In this document: positions 55,401 through 64,000 of the stretch, piece after piece
Layout: every line of letters starts with the position of its first letter
How positions within the stretch are numbered: the stretch's first letter is position 1
NCBI RefSeq assembly: GCF_032362555.1
Contig: NC_083507.1
Location: forward strand, 3,847,001 to 3,911,000
Reading direction: 5' to 3'
Length of the DNA stretch: 64,000 bases
From: Amyelois transitella
Taxonomy: Eukaryota; Arthropoda; Insecta; Lepidoptera; Pyralidae
Notes under the pieces: generated by a model
The model's database searches: none
The model's input: only the letters and a program-made list of their open reading frames with translations
What the model was told of the DNA's origin: nothing
Program-made: the position numbers and the translations under genes

Positions 55401-58400
55401 CATTGGCTGTCTATATTGCTTTGTGTAACTACAAGCAGAAAAGCAGGTAACTACAGTTATTAGACCGTTAACTGTTATGTAAGAAAGCAACATTATGCAA
55501 ATTTCTCAAAATGTTTATAACAATTGAAAATGTCTTTTAAATTGGCTGAATATCTTAATTTCACATTATCTAACTGATAATTCATTAAGTATAATTAATA
55601 TATGTATTTATAATATTTTCCTACAATTTTTGGTAAAAAAGTCCCTCAAAGAGTTTCTTCTTCTCAATAACATTTTTCATTTCAATTTTAGGCCCCTGAA
55701 GTACGAAAAAGCAAAGGTTTCAGCGGAAAAGGAATCTCGACGCCGTACTCGCCAGATGTATGATAGCAAAACTGGCACATGGGAGTGGACTGTCACCAAG
55801 CGACACCCCAAGGAGGTGAAGCATTGGGGTGAGATATTAACGTAAAATTTAATAAATTGTAGTTTATACAAGTTTTAATGCTGACATACATAACTTTATA
55901 TCATCTTGCTATTGTGAAGCCAATGGCATCGCGCCTTTGGGAGTTTTCAGACAAAGGTAGTTTTAACTTGGGTAATAAACCAAAAGGCTACAATACAAGT
56001 CGAAGCGTAACAGACAGACAAACTATCACTTTTGTGTTTTTATAAGAGAATCAATTCAAATTGAGTCTAAAGTATGGATTCAAATTCTCCCTCTACAAAA
56101 AAAAAAGAACTAAATAGATTAAGTAGAGATGATTCATAGCTTCCATACATTTTTCTAATTTCATTAGCGTTTATGAGTTTCTTTGAAAAAGATGACGATC
56201 ACATACACACTTACATCCTCCTTAGCAGGTAGAAAGAGCAAATAATACAAGACTCGGGTTATGTTTACTGGGATGTCTTTATTGATGGAATTGAGATTCA
56301 AGTCATTATGAAATGCACTTGCTAGCCAATCTTCTGAAAATATCCTAACTCAAGTCTTACTCTTGATTGAGTACAATTTGCGCATAAAAAGGAGAACTGC
56401 AATAGTTAACTATATTTTTTCTTCACTACTGGATAAACACCAACTAGAAGATTTTGATTACTCTCTTAGTCATATTTTACCTCATCCACCAGTAAGAGAT
56501 GGTCCGATTTTTAAGTGCTGGAAACCACACGGCACTATAACGATATACAAATAAGATGGCAGTGACTCACTTATTTATAATTGCAGGTATCGACAAGCTA
56601 CCAAACCCAGCTGTGATTGCAGCTCTTAACAAACTGATTGACATGACCTGGTTACTGACTCCACCAACTAAGGCTCGTTATATGATCACCATGGATATGA
56701 GACACCATATGTTCAAGGGTAGGTCAAAGTTTGATTAAAAAAAATGTCTTGATACCTCCTTAATTAGGACTCTTTGGAACTACTTATTTGCCTATTTGGG
56801 GAGGCAGTGATTGTCTAATTTTGTCGGAAAAGCATACTTCGTTGTTTACAAAATGGCATTTGATATACTACAATATTGTTGAGATTCAAATGTGATAAGC
56901 CTGCCATCTATTTATCTTTTTGTGCTATTTATGGTAAAATATAGAATTTTGTACAAATCACAGCAAGGAGTGAACTAAAGTGATTTTACTTTTCAGGTCG
57001 TCATTTCTGCAAGAGTTTCACTGTACCCAAAAAGGTCAAGAAGACAACTGCGCAGTCTACCCCAGGCGGCAGTGGCGGCGGCGGCGGCGGCGGCGATGCT
57101 GACACGGAGAAGAAGAACAAGAAGAAACTGCATGCTGAATGCTTTTACAACAGGCACGTCACTCCGGGCCATGCAGGTTAATCTTTTCTACCATGCATAA
57201 CTAAATAGATGTAGTAAAAAGCGAATTAGCAAAGTGAATATGAAAAAATCCAGGTTTTGCGTTGATTTCAATGCGATTACGATGGGAAAACCTGGGTTAC
57301 GTTCTTCCTTTTATTATTTATTGTAATCTGGAGTACGTTATTACAGACTTCTCTGCACTTCACTTTATTTTACTAGGGACAAATGCCACTAGGATAAAGT
57401 AACGTTTTGTCAATACATTAACACTTTTATTTTTACTGATATTTATTTGCAGCCATAATCATCGCCCTGCAATTACTGAAACGTGAGACAGACGTAAAGC
57501 TGGCGATTTTCACTGAAGGAGGTGTTGAGTTGGTCTCAATCGAACGTAACTTTAGCACCATCGATGAGGCCGAGTTTGTGCTCAGAGTAAGTACTTATGC
57601 TATTCATTAATAACTTCGAGCTAAAGAGTAATTCTTAGGTTGCTATCACTACACTTACATAAGCCTACTGCATTTGCACTTTGACAGATTAACACCGAAG
57701 TTTAATCCATCACCACGCAACCATGACCATTGAAATAGAGTGGTGGTGTTGTCGGGGCATGGTTACCATTGTAGAATCCTTACCCATCAGCGGAATTAGC
57801 CACTGGTCCACTTTTTATGTTATATTATATCAATATATGCGACTGCAAAAATATAATAATATTTTTATTTCTCCAATTTTAGCAAAAAGTCAACCTGGGC
57901 CGCGTTCAACTCGACGCTCCAATAGAGTGGGCCTCTAAGAACAACGTGCCTATTGACGTTTTCATCAACATGGTGGACCGCCCCACTCGCTTCACGGAAT
58001 TAGACAGGACCGAACGCGGGGGTCGCGGCCCGGGAGGAAGATACGGACCTCCGCCTTCCCCGGAGAGCAAACTAGTGGACCACTGTCCCGTACGAGCGCT
58101 GGAGAGATACAGGCAGAATTCTGGCGTCGAGGAAGCAAAGTGAGTGTCCATCATTTGCCTGCCTATAGGATATTTTTAGACGGTGGAATGGGGCATTATG
58201 GACCTTCACCACCTTCAAAGAATAAGGTAATGGATCACTGCCCTGTATGAGCTCTGGAGAGATACAGGAAGCAGTGCGGGGTTTAGGAAGTTAGGTGAGT
58301 TCCTATCTGATATCTTCTATTATATGAAGGAACAAGGGTGAATGACTCATGAACGCCCAGCCTAAACCATAAAACTACAAACTTGATGTCCCCACGTAGT

Positions 58401-59854
58401 GGTCAGATAAGAAAGGATTTTTCGAAATTTAACCCCTAGAGGGGTCAAAAAGGGGGTTAAAGTGTGTAAGAAAAAAATTAAAATTTTGGGTACAGTGAAA
58501 TTTATCCGAAATTTTTCCATTTGATTAAATTTATTTCATTTTTATATTTACGCAATAGTAAAGTCAAAAGCAATTAGAAATTTTGACAGTTTTGAGTCGA
58601 GATTCATATACATTCGTAAGTTAATACATACATACATATAATCACGTCTATATCCCTTGCGGGGTAGACAGAGCCAACAGTCTTGAAAAGACTGATAGGC
58701 CACGTTCAGCTGTTTGGCTTTATGATGGAATTGAGATTCAAATAGTGACAGGTTGCTAGCCTATCGCCTAAAAGAAGAATCCCAAGGAATTATATAAGCC
58801 TTTCCTTTAGTCGCCTTTTACGACATCCATGGGAACGAGATGGAGTGGTCCTATTCTTTTTTTTATTGGTACCGGGAACCACACGGCACGTAAGTAAGTA
58901 ATAATATTATAATATATATAATTTCGCATATATAACTAATAACTAATATTATAAATGCGAAAGTTTGTTTGTTTGTTGTCCGAACCAATAACCAATATTC
59001 TTAAAATTTGGCGTATACCTAACTTGCTTCAGTGAGGGACTTACTTCCCGTGAAAATTCTGGAACAAATGCCTATGTCACTACCGAAGGTCTATTCTATA
59101 TATGCGCCAAATTTCGTGACAATAAGTCCAGAAGCTTTTGAGTATATATTCGTTACAAACATACAAAAATACAAATATTTTCTCTTTATGTGGACTGCGT
59201 GGACTAAGATGAATCTGGAGAAGGGCGTCGGGTAAATGCCGCAGAGTGGGGTTTGCAAAAAAACCAATAATATTTTGTAGGTAATCAGTGTATTATGATA
59301 AGCGTTATTACCCATCTATTCATTTAACTATCTGACATAACAATATAAAATTAATGACCTTATAAGCATCGGAAAACTTAAATTGCTTATGTTTTTAAGA
59401 ACAACAGGTCTGGAAAAGATTTGATTGGGTGTTTTATGAATTGAATAAAAAAAAAAAAAACAGTACGTCAAAAATAGTGTGTACAAAAATACATTTATGA
59501 TAACACCTTGTGTAGCATACAACGGAGAATAACAATGACAGACTCTTCCACGCGTACGAAGTCGCGGGCTACAGCTAGTTGGTTTATGGAAAGGAGTATA
59601 GAGGACATAACGGGCCTCCGCCGCCGCCAAAGATCAAACTGGTGGTTCACTGCCCTGTATAAACACAAATTGTCATTGGAGCTGGTAACTAGTTTATATT
59701 TTTGTTTTCCTTAAACAGATTGATCGTCATGTCGCTAGCATCTCACCGCGTAGCCACAACGGACGGCACCCACGAAGGGGTGCTCGATATAGTCGGCATC
59801 GACGAATACGTGCCGAAGCTCATGGACGCCTTCGTATTGGGCCAGTTCAAGTAA
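52452..59854 (+). CDS. RO60: Ro60 / TROVE-domain RNA-binding protein, 11 coding exons
   Basis: Exons: 52452-52649, 52931-53105, 54535-54693, 54795-55006, 55241-55446, 55692-55828, 56587-56718, 56997-57176, 57453-57586, 57883-58139, 59719-59854; all introns GT-AG, phases agree, 641 aa. TROVE domain about residues 15-360 (KHKEAAYKAAAVIC, GRHGRSHKTLLRKSHVKIP, VWNAVLPQMTLEELLHNIQR); von Willebrand A-like half about 385-640, ending KLIVMSLASHRVATT and GVLDIVGIDEYV. Ro60 is a ring-shaped protein that binds misfolded small RNAs and Y RNAs. In this protein the metal-site DxSxS of vertebrate Ro60 reads D399-M-R-H-H, a Gly run (433-439) sits in exon 8, and an Arg/Gly/Pro loop (about 544-576) replaces the TDNET-like region. 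Human Ro60 is 538 aa. Introns hold a hAT element, SINEs and exon relics. Metal loss is read from sequence; function is inferred from family. Confidence 0.92.
53640..53960 (-). pseudogene. hAT transposase C-terminal dimerisation region, fragment
   Basis: Minus-strand translation contains DPYKWWFANEKQFPILLKFA followed by KVYFSSPGSSVYSERL, the hAT-family dimerisation signature (W..N...FP.L...A...L....S....SER). The N-terminal zinc finger and catalytic region are missing, and the frame diverges after SERL, so it is a relic. Confidence 0.82.
53962..54190 (+). pseudogene. LINE reverse transcriptase fragment inside the hAT element
   Basis: Encodes EFVYLGSKFTSDDKCNSDIE, RRVNAGNMVNGALHAFMSSQ and KLSKKARLAVHRGVLVPTLM, the end of the RT domain of an RTE/CR1-type LINE (FxYLGxxxT, I..R...G, K..L......LLYG-type ending). 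It is truncated at both ends and antisense to the hAT transposase. Confidence 0.8.
56205..56540 (-). repeat. SINE-like repeat, highly diverged, in Ro60 intron 6
   Basis: Recognisable at the ends and middle: ACACACTTACATCCTCCTTA, TTTATTGATGGAATTGAGAT, CTTGCTAGCCAATCTTCTGA, and GCTGGAAACCACACGGCAC. The part between holds unrelated sequence (56360-56490). Confidence 0.65.
58181..58301 (+). pseudogene. Decayed duplicate of the Ro60 exon 10 end (copy A)
   Basis: Starting 42 bp after exon 10, this stretch repeats the exon's 3' part: GGGCATTATGGACCTTCACC, then ATGGATCACTGCCCTGTATG, GCTCTGGAGAGATACAGGAA and a degraded donor GTTAGGTGAGT. Translated in the exon frame it has TGA (58248-58250) where exon 10 has CGA (Arg582) and TAG (58284-58286) where exon 10 has GAG. 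It is therefore non-coding now. Confidence 0.85.
58330..58500 (+). repeat. Interspersed repeat fragment
   Basis: GTGGTCAGATAAGAAAGGAT, TTCGAAATTTAACCCCTAGA and GGGGTCAAAAAGGGGGTTAA match the units at 32102-32560. Confidence 0.6.
58626..58889 (-). repeat. SINE-like repeat, full length, in Ro60 intron 10
   Basis: (ATAC)n, ATAATCACGTCTATATCCCT, GACAGAGCCAACAGTCTTGA, GATTCAAATAGTGACAGGTT and ACCGGGAACCACACGGCAC: the best-preserved copy, about 264 bp. Confidence 0.92.
58940..59578 (+). mobile_element. Helitron-like element, possibly nested, in Ro60 intron 10
   Basis: Begins near AACTAATATTATAAATGCGA, followed by a GTTTGTTTG run and CCAAATTTCGTGACAATAAG. It ends ACGAAGTCGCGGGCTACAGC with TAG at 59578 before T. 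The interior 59240-59550 may be a second insertion; the 5' terminus is not a clean TC. Confidence 0.55.
59602..59668 (+). pseudogene. Decayed duplicate of the Ro60 exon 10 end (copy B)
   Basis: GGACATAACGGGCCTCCGCC, AAAGATCAAACTGGTGGTTC and ACTGCCCTGTATAA align with the exon 10 stretch coding for GRYGPPPSPESKLVDHCPVR. TAA (59660-59662) stands at the Arg582 position, as TGA does in copy A. It lies only about 50 bp before exon 11 and has no donor site. Confidence 0.8.
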
Positions 59855-60058
59855 ACGACCGACGTGCTTATCTATCACACTTATATGGTATCTGGAATAA
59901 TATAAGACCATAAAAGTAGTACGTACTAATGTGACGTCGCAACTGATGGATGTGGCGCATATTGCACCTCAATTCTGTGATTTATTTGACGGTTTCACAA
60001 CTGCGCTGAAAACTACGTGGGATGCAAAACGACTATACAGTACTATAGTTTCAAGTAC

Positions 60059-60064
60059 AATAAA
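60059..60064 (+). terminator. Polyadenylation signal AATAAA of the Ro60 gene
   Basis: AATAAA 205 bp after the stop codon in GTACAATAAAGAATTTC. It is the first canonical hexamer downstream, so it is the likely 3' end. A later AATAAA at 63095-63100 could serve a long alternative 3' UTR. Confidence 0.6.
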
Positions 60065-60496
60065 GAATTTCTATTGTCTTATATTATTCTGATTCTATGC
60101 ACACAACTGTCAATTTCAGAACGCAGTGTATAGAACATCCGGTAGCAAAAGGGTCTATTTGCACAACCTGTATTCCCTGGGGGAAAGTTGTTCATAGTAA
60201 TTGGTAGATTGACTCTATTAGTATATGGGTTTTTTAAGTTATTTGCTTCTTGATCTAGATTTTAAAAGATTATCTAGATATTTTGTTGAATCTCATAATC
60301 CTGATAAACTTGTACATATTTTGAATCACATGTTTCAAGCCCTTTGTTTTATGTAAACTCTTTGCAAACTTGGTCCACCAAATTATATAGTTTTAGATAT
60401 AAATTTTCAAATTGTGGTCTTGTTTTAATTTGATAAGCATTTTAATCAAACAAACCATTTTACCTTACTCTGACCAATAATCACGCTAATTATTAA

Positions 60497-60592
60497 TTGC
60501 TAAACATTTATTGTCCGCGTTATAATCATCATAACAACTGTGTAAATCATAACATTAAGATGATTATAACGCGGACAATAAATTTTTAGCAA
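60497..60592. repeat. Hairpin 1: 34-bp arms, 28-nt loop
   Basis: 60497-60530 and 60559-60592 are reverse complements with one mismatch, including TATTGTCCGCGTTATAATCA; weaker pairing extends outward. Confidence 0.9.
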
Positions 60593-60597
60593 TAATA

Positions 60598-60657
60598 ATT
60601 TATTTATTTTTGTTAATAGCAATAAAGCAATATTGTTATTAACAAAAATAAATAAAT
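60598..60657. repeat. Hairpin 2: about 25-bp arms
   Basis: TTATTTATTTTTGTTAATAG... and ...TTATTAACAAAAATAAATAA pair with one mismatch around a short loop (about 60623-60631). It lies a few bases after hairpin 1. Confidence 0.85.
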
Positions 60658-63629
60658 GGGTGTTCTTTACACTGCGTTGCAACTATCGCAATTTTTTATC
60701 ATACGACTTTCTAATACCTCAGTATTTCTTTTTTTTTAATATGACTATAATTGTGTTCTGGAATCAGTGAAATAAGTCGAACTATATGTGACTAGAATAA
60801 GAACACATAAATTTTACTTATTTAGGCATAGAATTCAAATATTATGTCTCGACTAGCGATCTCTGTTTAAAACAAGGAAGTTGTGAACTTAGACAATTAT
60901 GACTAACTGCCGCGACGCAAAAAGCTATCGCTCTCCTGTTTCACTTTGACGTAAAATGATAAAAAGCGAAACAGTGATGTATTTCGCGCCATAAAAACGG
61001 CGTACCGCGGGGGCCAGTCTCCTAGATAAAGATTATATTTTAGATTTTTTGAAAATATGACCAGTGTCACTTCATGTCGATATTTATTGTTATTTAAACT
61101 CTTTTTGCATTCTATATATTTTTTCGGAATACTTCTACAAAATAATTAAATAGTTTTTGAATGCTAAAAATGTTTCATTAAAATCTTGAATTTTCAATTG
61201 TATGAATAGTAATATTTGGCAAAAAGGTGTTACAGTTCACTTTTTATCTTTTGAAATCGATTTGACGTGACACAACGCTTTAATTGCGCATATATAATTA
61301 AAGATATTTTTATGAATAACCGCGCTTATGCCAACATTTATACTTCCAATATTTTTTTACCATAGATTCAAACAATAGATTAAGTAAAATTTAATTATCG
61401 TTTTTCGCATTGTGCTTTAAGTAAGCGGTATTTAAGTCATTTTTTATTATTTGTTTGCGTTAGCTTTACTCTTTATTGTGTAAGTATTAAGTGTGTATCG
61501 TAATTTTAAGCAAAGTGTTTGTAGCTTGAACCATTCATAACAGGGTCTTTTTGGTCTTTCAAAAATTGGCACCTGGCGCTCACTATTCTCTCCTATGTGT
61601 TCAATATTACAATAAATTTAAAAGGGGGTATAATTTTGACAAAAGGGGGTGATATTTCTTTTGTAACATTCTTCCTGAAGAAGGAAAATACTATTGCGAA
61701 TTCATATAGGAGCTGATCAATACTAAAATTCCCTATCATATTAAAAGAACATAATGGTTATGCCATTAGCACTGTTGCATTTTATTATTTTTACCATGAC
61801 ATATATATTTAGGAAAAAAGATAATTAAAAGGTTTTTACTTTGTAACTGATTGGCAGCTTTGACCTTTGTTATTAAATAGGTGTTTGCTTCTTCAGGAAT
61901 AACTTTAAAAGAACTTATTTTACAGCCCGAACGTCATCGCGCCTTCCTAGTTTGATCGCCAGTACTCTCATAGTTGTTGATTCTCAAATTTTATTTATTA
62001 CTCTGACTTTAGTTGTAATGCGTTAAATAAGGAGGAAGGGTTATAATATACAGTGGTTGTGTAATTAACTATTCCATTTGCCAAAGCTTAAATGCATTTG
62101 TATTTTAACAGAGTACTGGCCATCCAACAAATCTTATAAAACAAAAGTAATAAATCGTAGCATATCTTCGATGTTTAAAGTATTTTAGAAAAAAAAAAAT
62201 GAATTCAGGTACATGCTCATGGTTAAATAACAACATGGTTTACAACCTTAAAAGTGGGAAAAATCATTATGCAAGTAAATAATGGGCATGAATCGGCTTT
62301 CATAATTTGTGTAGAAATAGGTGAAACCGTTACAACATATTGGTTACTTTTGTACTAATATGAACGGACTTTCAGAATCTGTGATCACTTGGTACTCTCT
62401 CGGGTTTAAGTATTTTTTATAACTGAAAATTTTGATAGTTTTCAAGAGTTAGATTGAATGAACCTCAAAATTTGCGTTTCATATGTATGATGTTGATTTG
62501 TTGAATCAAATTTGAAGACTAGTTCATATAGTAATTGTCTTTTATTAACAAGAATTTCTTATTTTAAACATTTTTTATTTTAACTCGTGTCACGAATTAC
62601 GTTTACAGTGTTCACTGTTCCTTGATTGTATGTACCATTATGGGTTTTTATATTTTTGTTGTTGAAATGTTGTTATTTTATTACTCTTAGCTAAAATAGC
62701 ATTCTGTGATTAAGTGATGCCTTGGCAACTTCAACCTAGTGATATTACTGCTAAAGGGGCTGAGTTTGCTTATGTAACGTTATGATTACAGACAAAGAAA
62801 AAAACCTAATGCAACAACATGTAACTATGAGTACATATTTTTATTTTATTATGAACTATTTTGATGTATCCCAATTTGGCCTTTCAGTATATTATACATT
62901 CAAAAACGTAAAATTGATCCGTCCCATTGAAGTTCATCTGTTGTATTTCAAACAATATGCTTTTAGCATTAAGTTTATGATAGGCATAATAATATTTTTA
63001 TTAACCTGTTCACAGCAGCATATCAACAGCACCACATGAATAACAAAATGTAATAACATTAAGAAAATGTACTTGCATGTTTGTTTTCACGTTAAATAAA
63101 CTTTTGAGTATTTATAGATTTATTTTTATTTAGTTGTGTACACATAATTAAATAGGTACTTACACCTATTCACCTTATCAAGCATCTCTCCAAATCACAT
63201 TGTTTTACCTTATGTAAGACTATGTTGGTTTTACTGCAGGGCTTATTTAGTACAATGGTGATATAGCCACAACCTGATTTGACCGGTGGTGTTTTTTATC
63301 GTTGTAGTTGTCCCACAATCTGCCCGCCTCATAGCTTGACCATGACGACGGCCCTTAGATTATGTACTAAGGTTAGGTACTTGTTAATTTTAGACGGCGG
63401 CGGTTCAACACCTCAGTCAAGACAGAAAGAGCTACTTACTGCAATAAACAAAAATAATCTAAAGTATGTACTAAAATATTAGGGTTAGCAAATTTATTTA
63501 ATCGGGTAGGTATTACTAATGGTAGCTATCTATGAAGATGAATCATAGAACCATGCAGTATAATGATAATTGGTACACAGGTTGAGTTAGGCTCGAAATC
63601 AGTTTGAGACTTACCCAACGATACTATCT
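60658..63629. other. Gene-free downstream stretch
   Basis: AT-rich. The 85-codon ORF at 62782-63039 is unrecognised. An AATAAA at 63095-63100 is the only terminator-like signal. A less AT-rich patch at 61000-61020 (GGCGTACCGCGGGGGCC) is isolated. No repeat family was recognised. Confidence 0.45.
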
Positions 63630-63810
63630 TCTATATAATATTCTCGTCACAATGTTCGTTCCCGTACACCTCCGATACGACTTGACCGATTCTCATGAAG
63701 CTTTGTGAGCATATTGAGTAGGTCTGAGAATCGGCCAACATCTATTTTTTATACCCCTAAATCACTTAAAAATATTTATATGGCAAAACAACATTTGCCG
63801 GGACAGCTAG
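63630..63810 (+). mobile_element. Non-autonomous Helitron (181 bp)
   Basis: TCTATATAATATTCTCGTCA start, GGTCTGAGAATCGGCCAACA inside, terminal hairpin GGCAAAACAACATTTGCC (63782-63799), then GGGACAGCTAG ending at 63810 before T. Same family as 17795-18015. Confidence 0.82.
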
Positions 63811-64000
63811 TATTTTATAATAAATACACTTAATACATATAAAATAAATATATAAAATCATTATATTTATGAATGAATCTGAGTCCTAAAAAAATGTATC
63901 TGCCACTGTCAGATTGGGAAAAAAGAACAATGTCAATTAAATATTTTGTCACTCGTCGCAATCGCAAGTGCTTTCTTGTTGAAATACTTTAGATTAGAAA
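63811..64000. other. AT-rich end of window
   Basis: Nothing recognised. Confidence 0.45.

Noticed and set aside
57723-57938. 71-codon ORF overlapping the start of Ro60 exon 10
   Set aside because: It runs across the intron-exon boundary in another frame; the exon 10 frame is fixed by splice phase and homology.
59855-63000. Y RNA (sbRNA-like) gene next to Ro60
   Set aside because: In some bacteria Y RNAs lie beside the Ro gene, so I looked for the conserved bulged stem and a T-run terminator. No match to the Ro-binding stem was seen on either strand.

Overview
The window reads as nuclear DNA of a moth or butterfly (Lepidoptera). It is strongly AT-rich with large non-coding stretches, its genes have short introns with consensus GT-AG sites, and it is full of interspersed repeats typical of lepidopteran genomes. 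These include a ~260 bp SINE-like repeat whose ends read GTGCCGTGTGGTTCCCGGCA and an ATAC/TATG microsatellite, small Helitrons (A|TC...CTAG|T), hAT pieces, and jockey/R1-type and RTE-type LINE relics. No prokaryotic, viral-genome or CRISPR structure is present. Identifications are made by eye from protein motifs; no database search was run.

Layout. 1-43 kb is a gene-poor, repeat-rich tract with no host gene I can defend. Its main feature is a complete-looking Ty3/Gypsy-type LTR retrotransposon (4548-9620, minus strand). It has identical LTRs, a 5-bp target duplication, a polypurine tract, gag, and a pol in the -1 frame reached through an A AAA AAC slip site that touches the gag stop codon. 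Two broken GC-rich LINE pieces lie at 3.9-4.4 kb and 39.1-40.1 kb.

43-60 kb is the gene-bearing part. (1) 43167-45206 (+) encodes a 679-aa protein with an RNF4-like C-terminal RING and several SUMO-interaction-like motifs, a probable SUMO-targeted ubiquitin ligase. (2) 48998-49597 (-) encodes a CCDC28-family protein. (3) 52452-59854 (+) is an 11-exon gene for a Ro60 (TROVE domain) RNA-binding protein of 641 aa, reconstructed here exon by exon with all phases consistent. Its von Willebrand A-like half has lost the metal-site motif and carries a Gly/Arg/Pro-rich loop; two decayed copies of the exon end encoding that loop sit in the next intron. The three genes are not known to share a pathway.

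Other structural points: a ~1.4 kb near-perfect inverted repeat (46254-47647) inside a Helitron; two solo LTRs with 4-bp target duplications (45622-45755, 51180-51399); a 946-bp hAT derivative in Ro60 intron 2 with a perfect 8-bp duplication, carrying an antisense LINE fragment; and three back-to-back palindromes at 16879-16955. 60.1-64 kb holds the Ro60 3' end, two adjacent hairpins and a Helitron, with no further gene.
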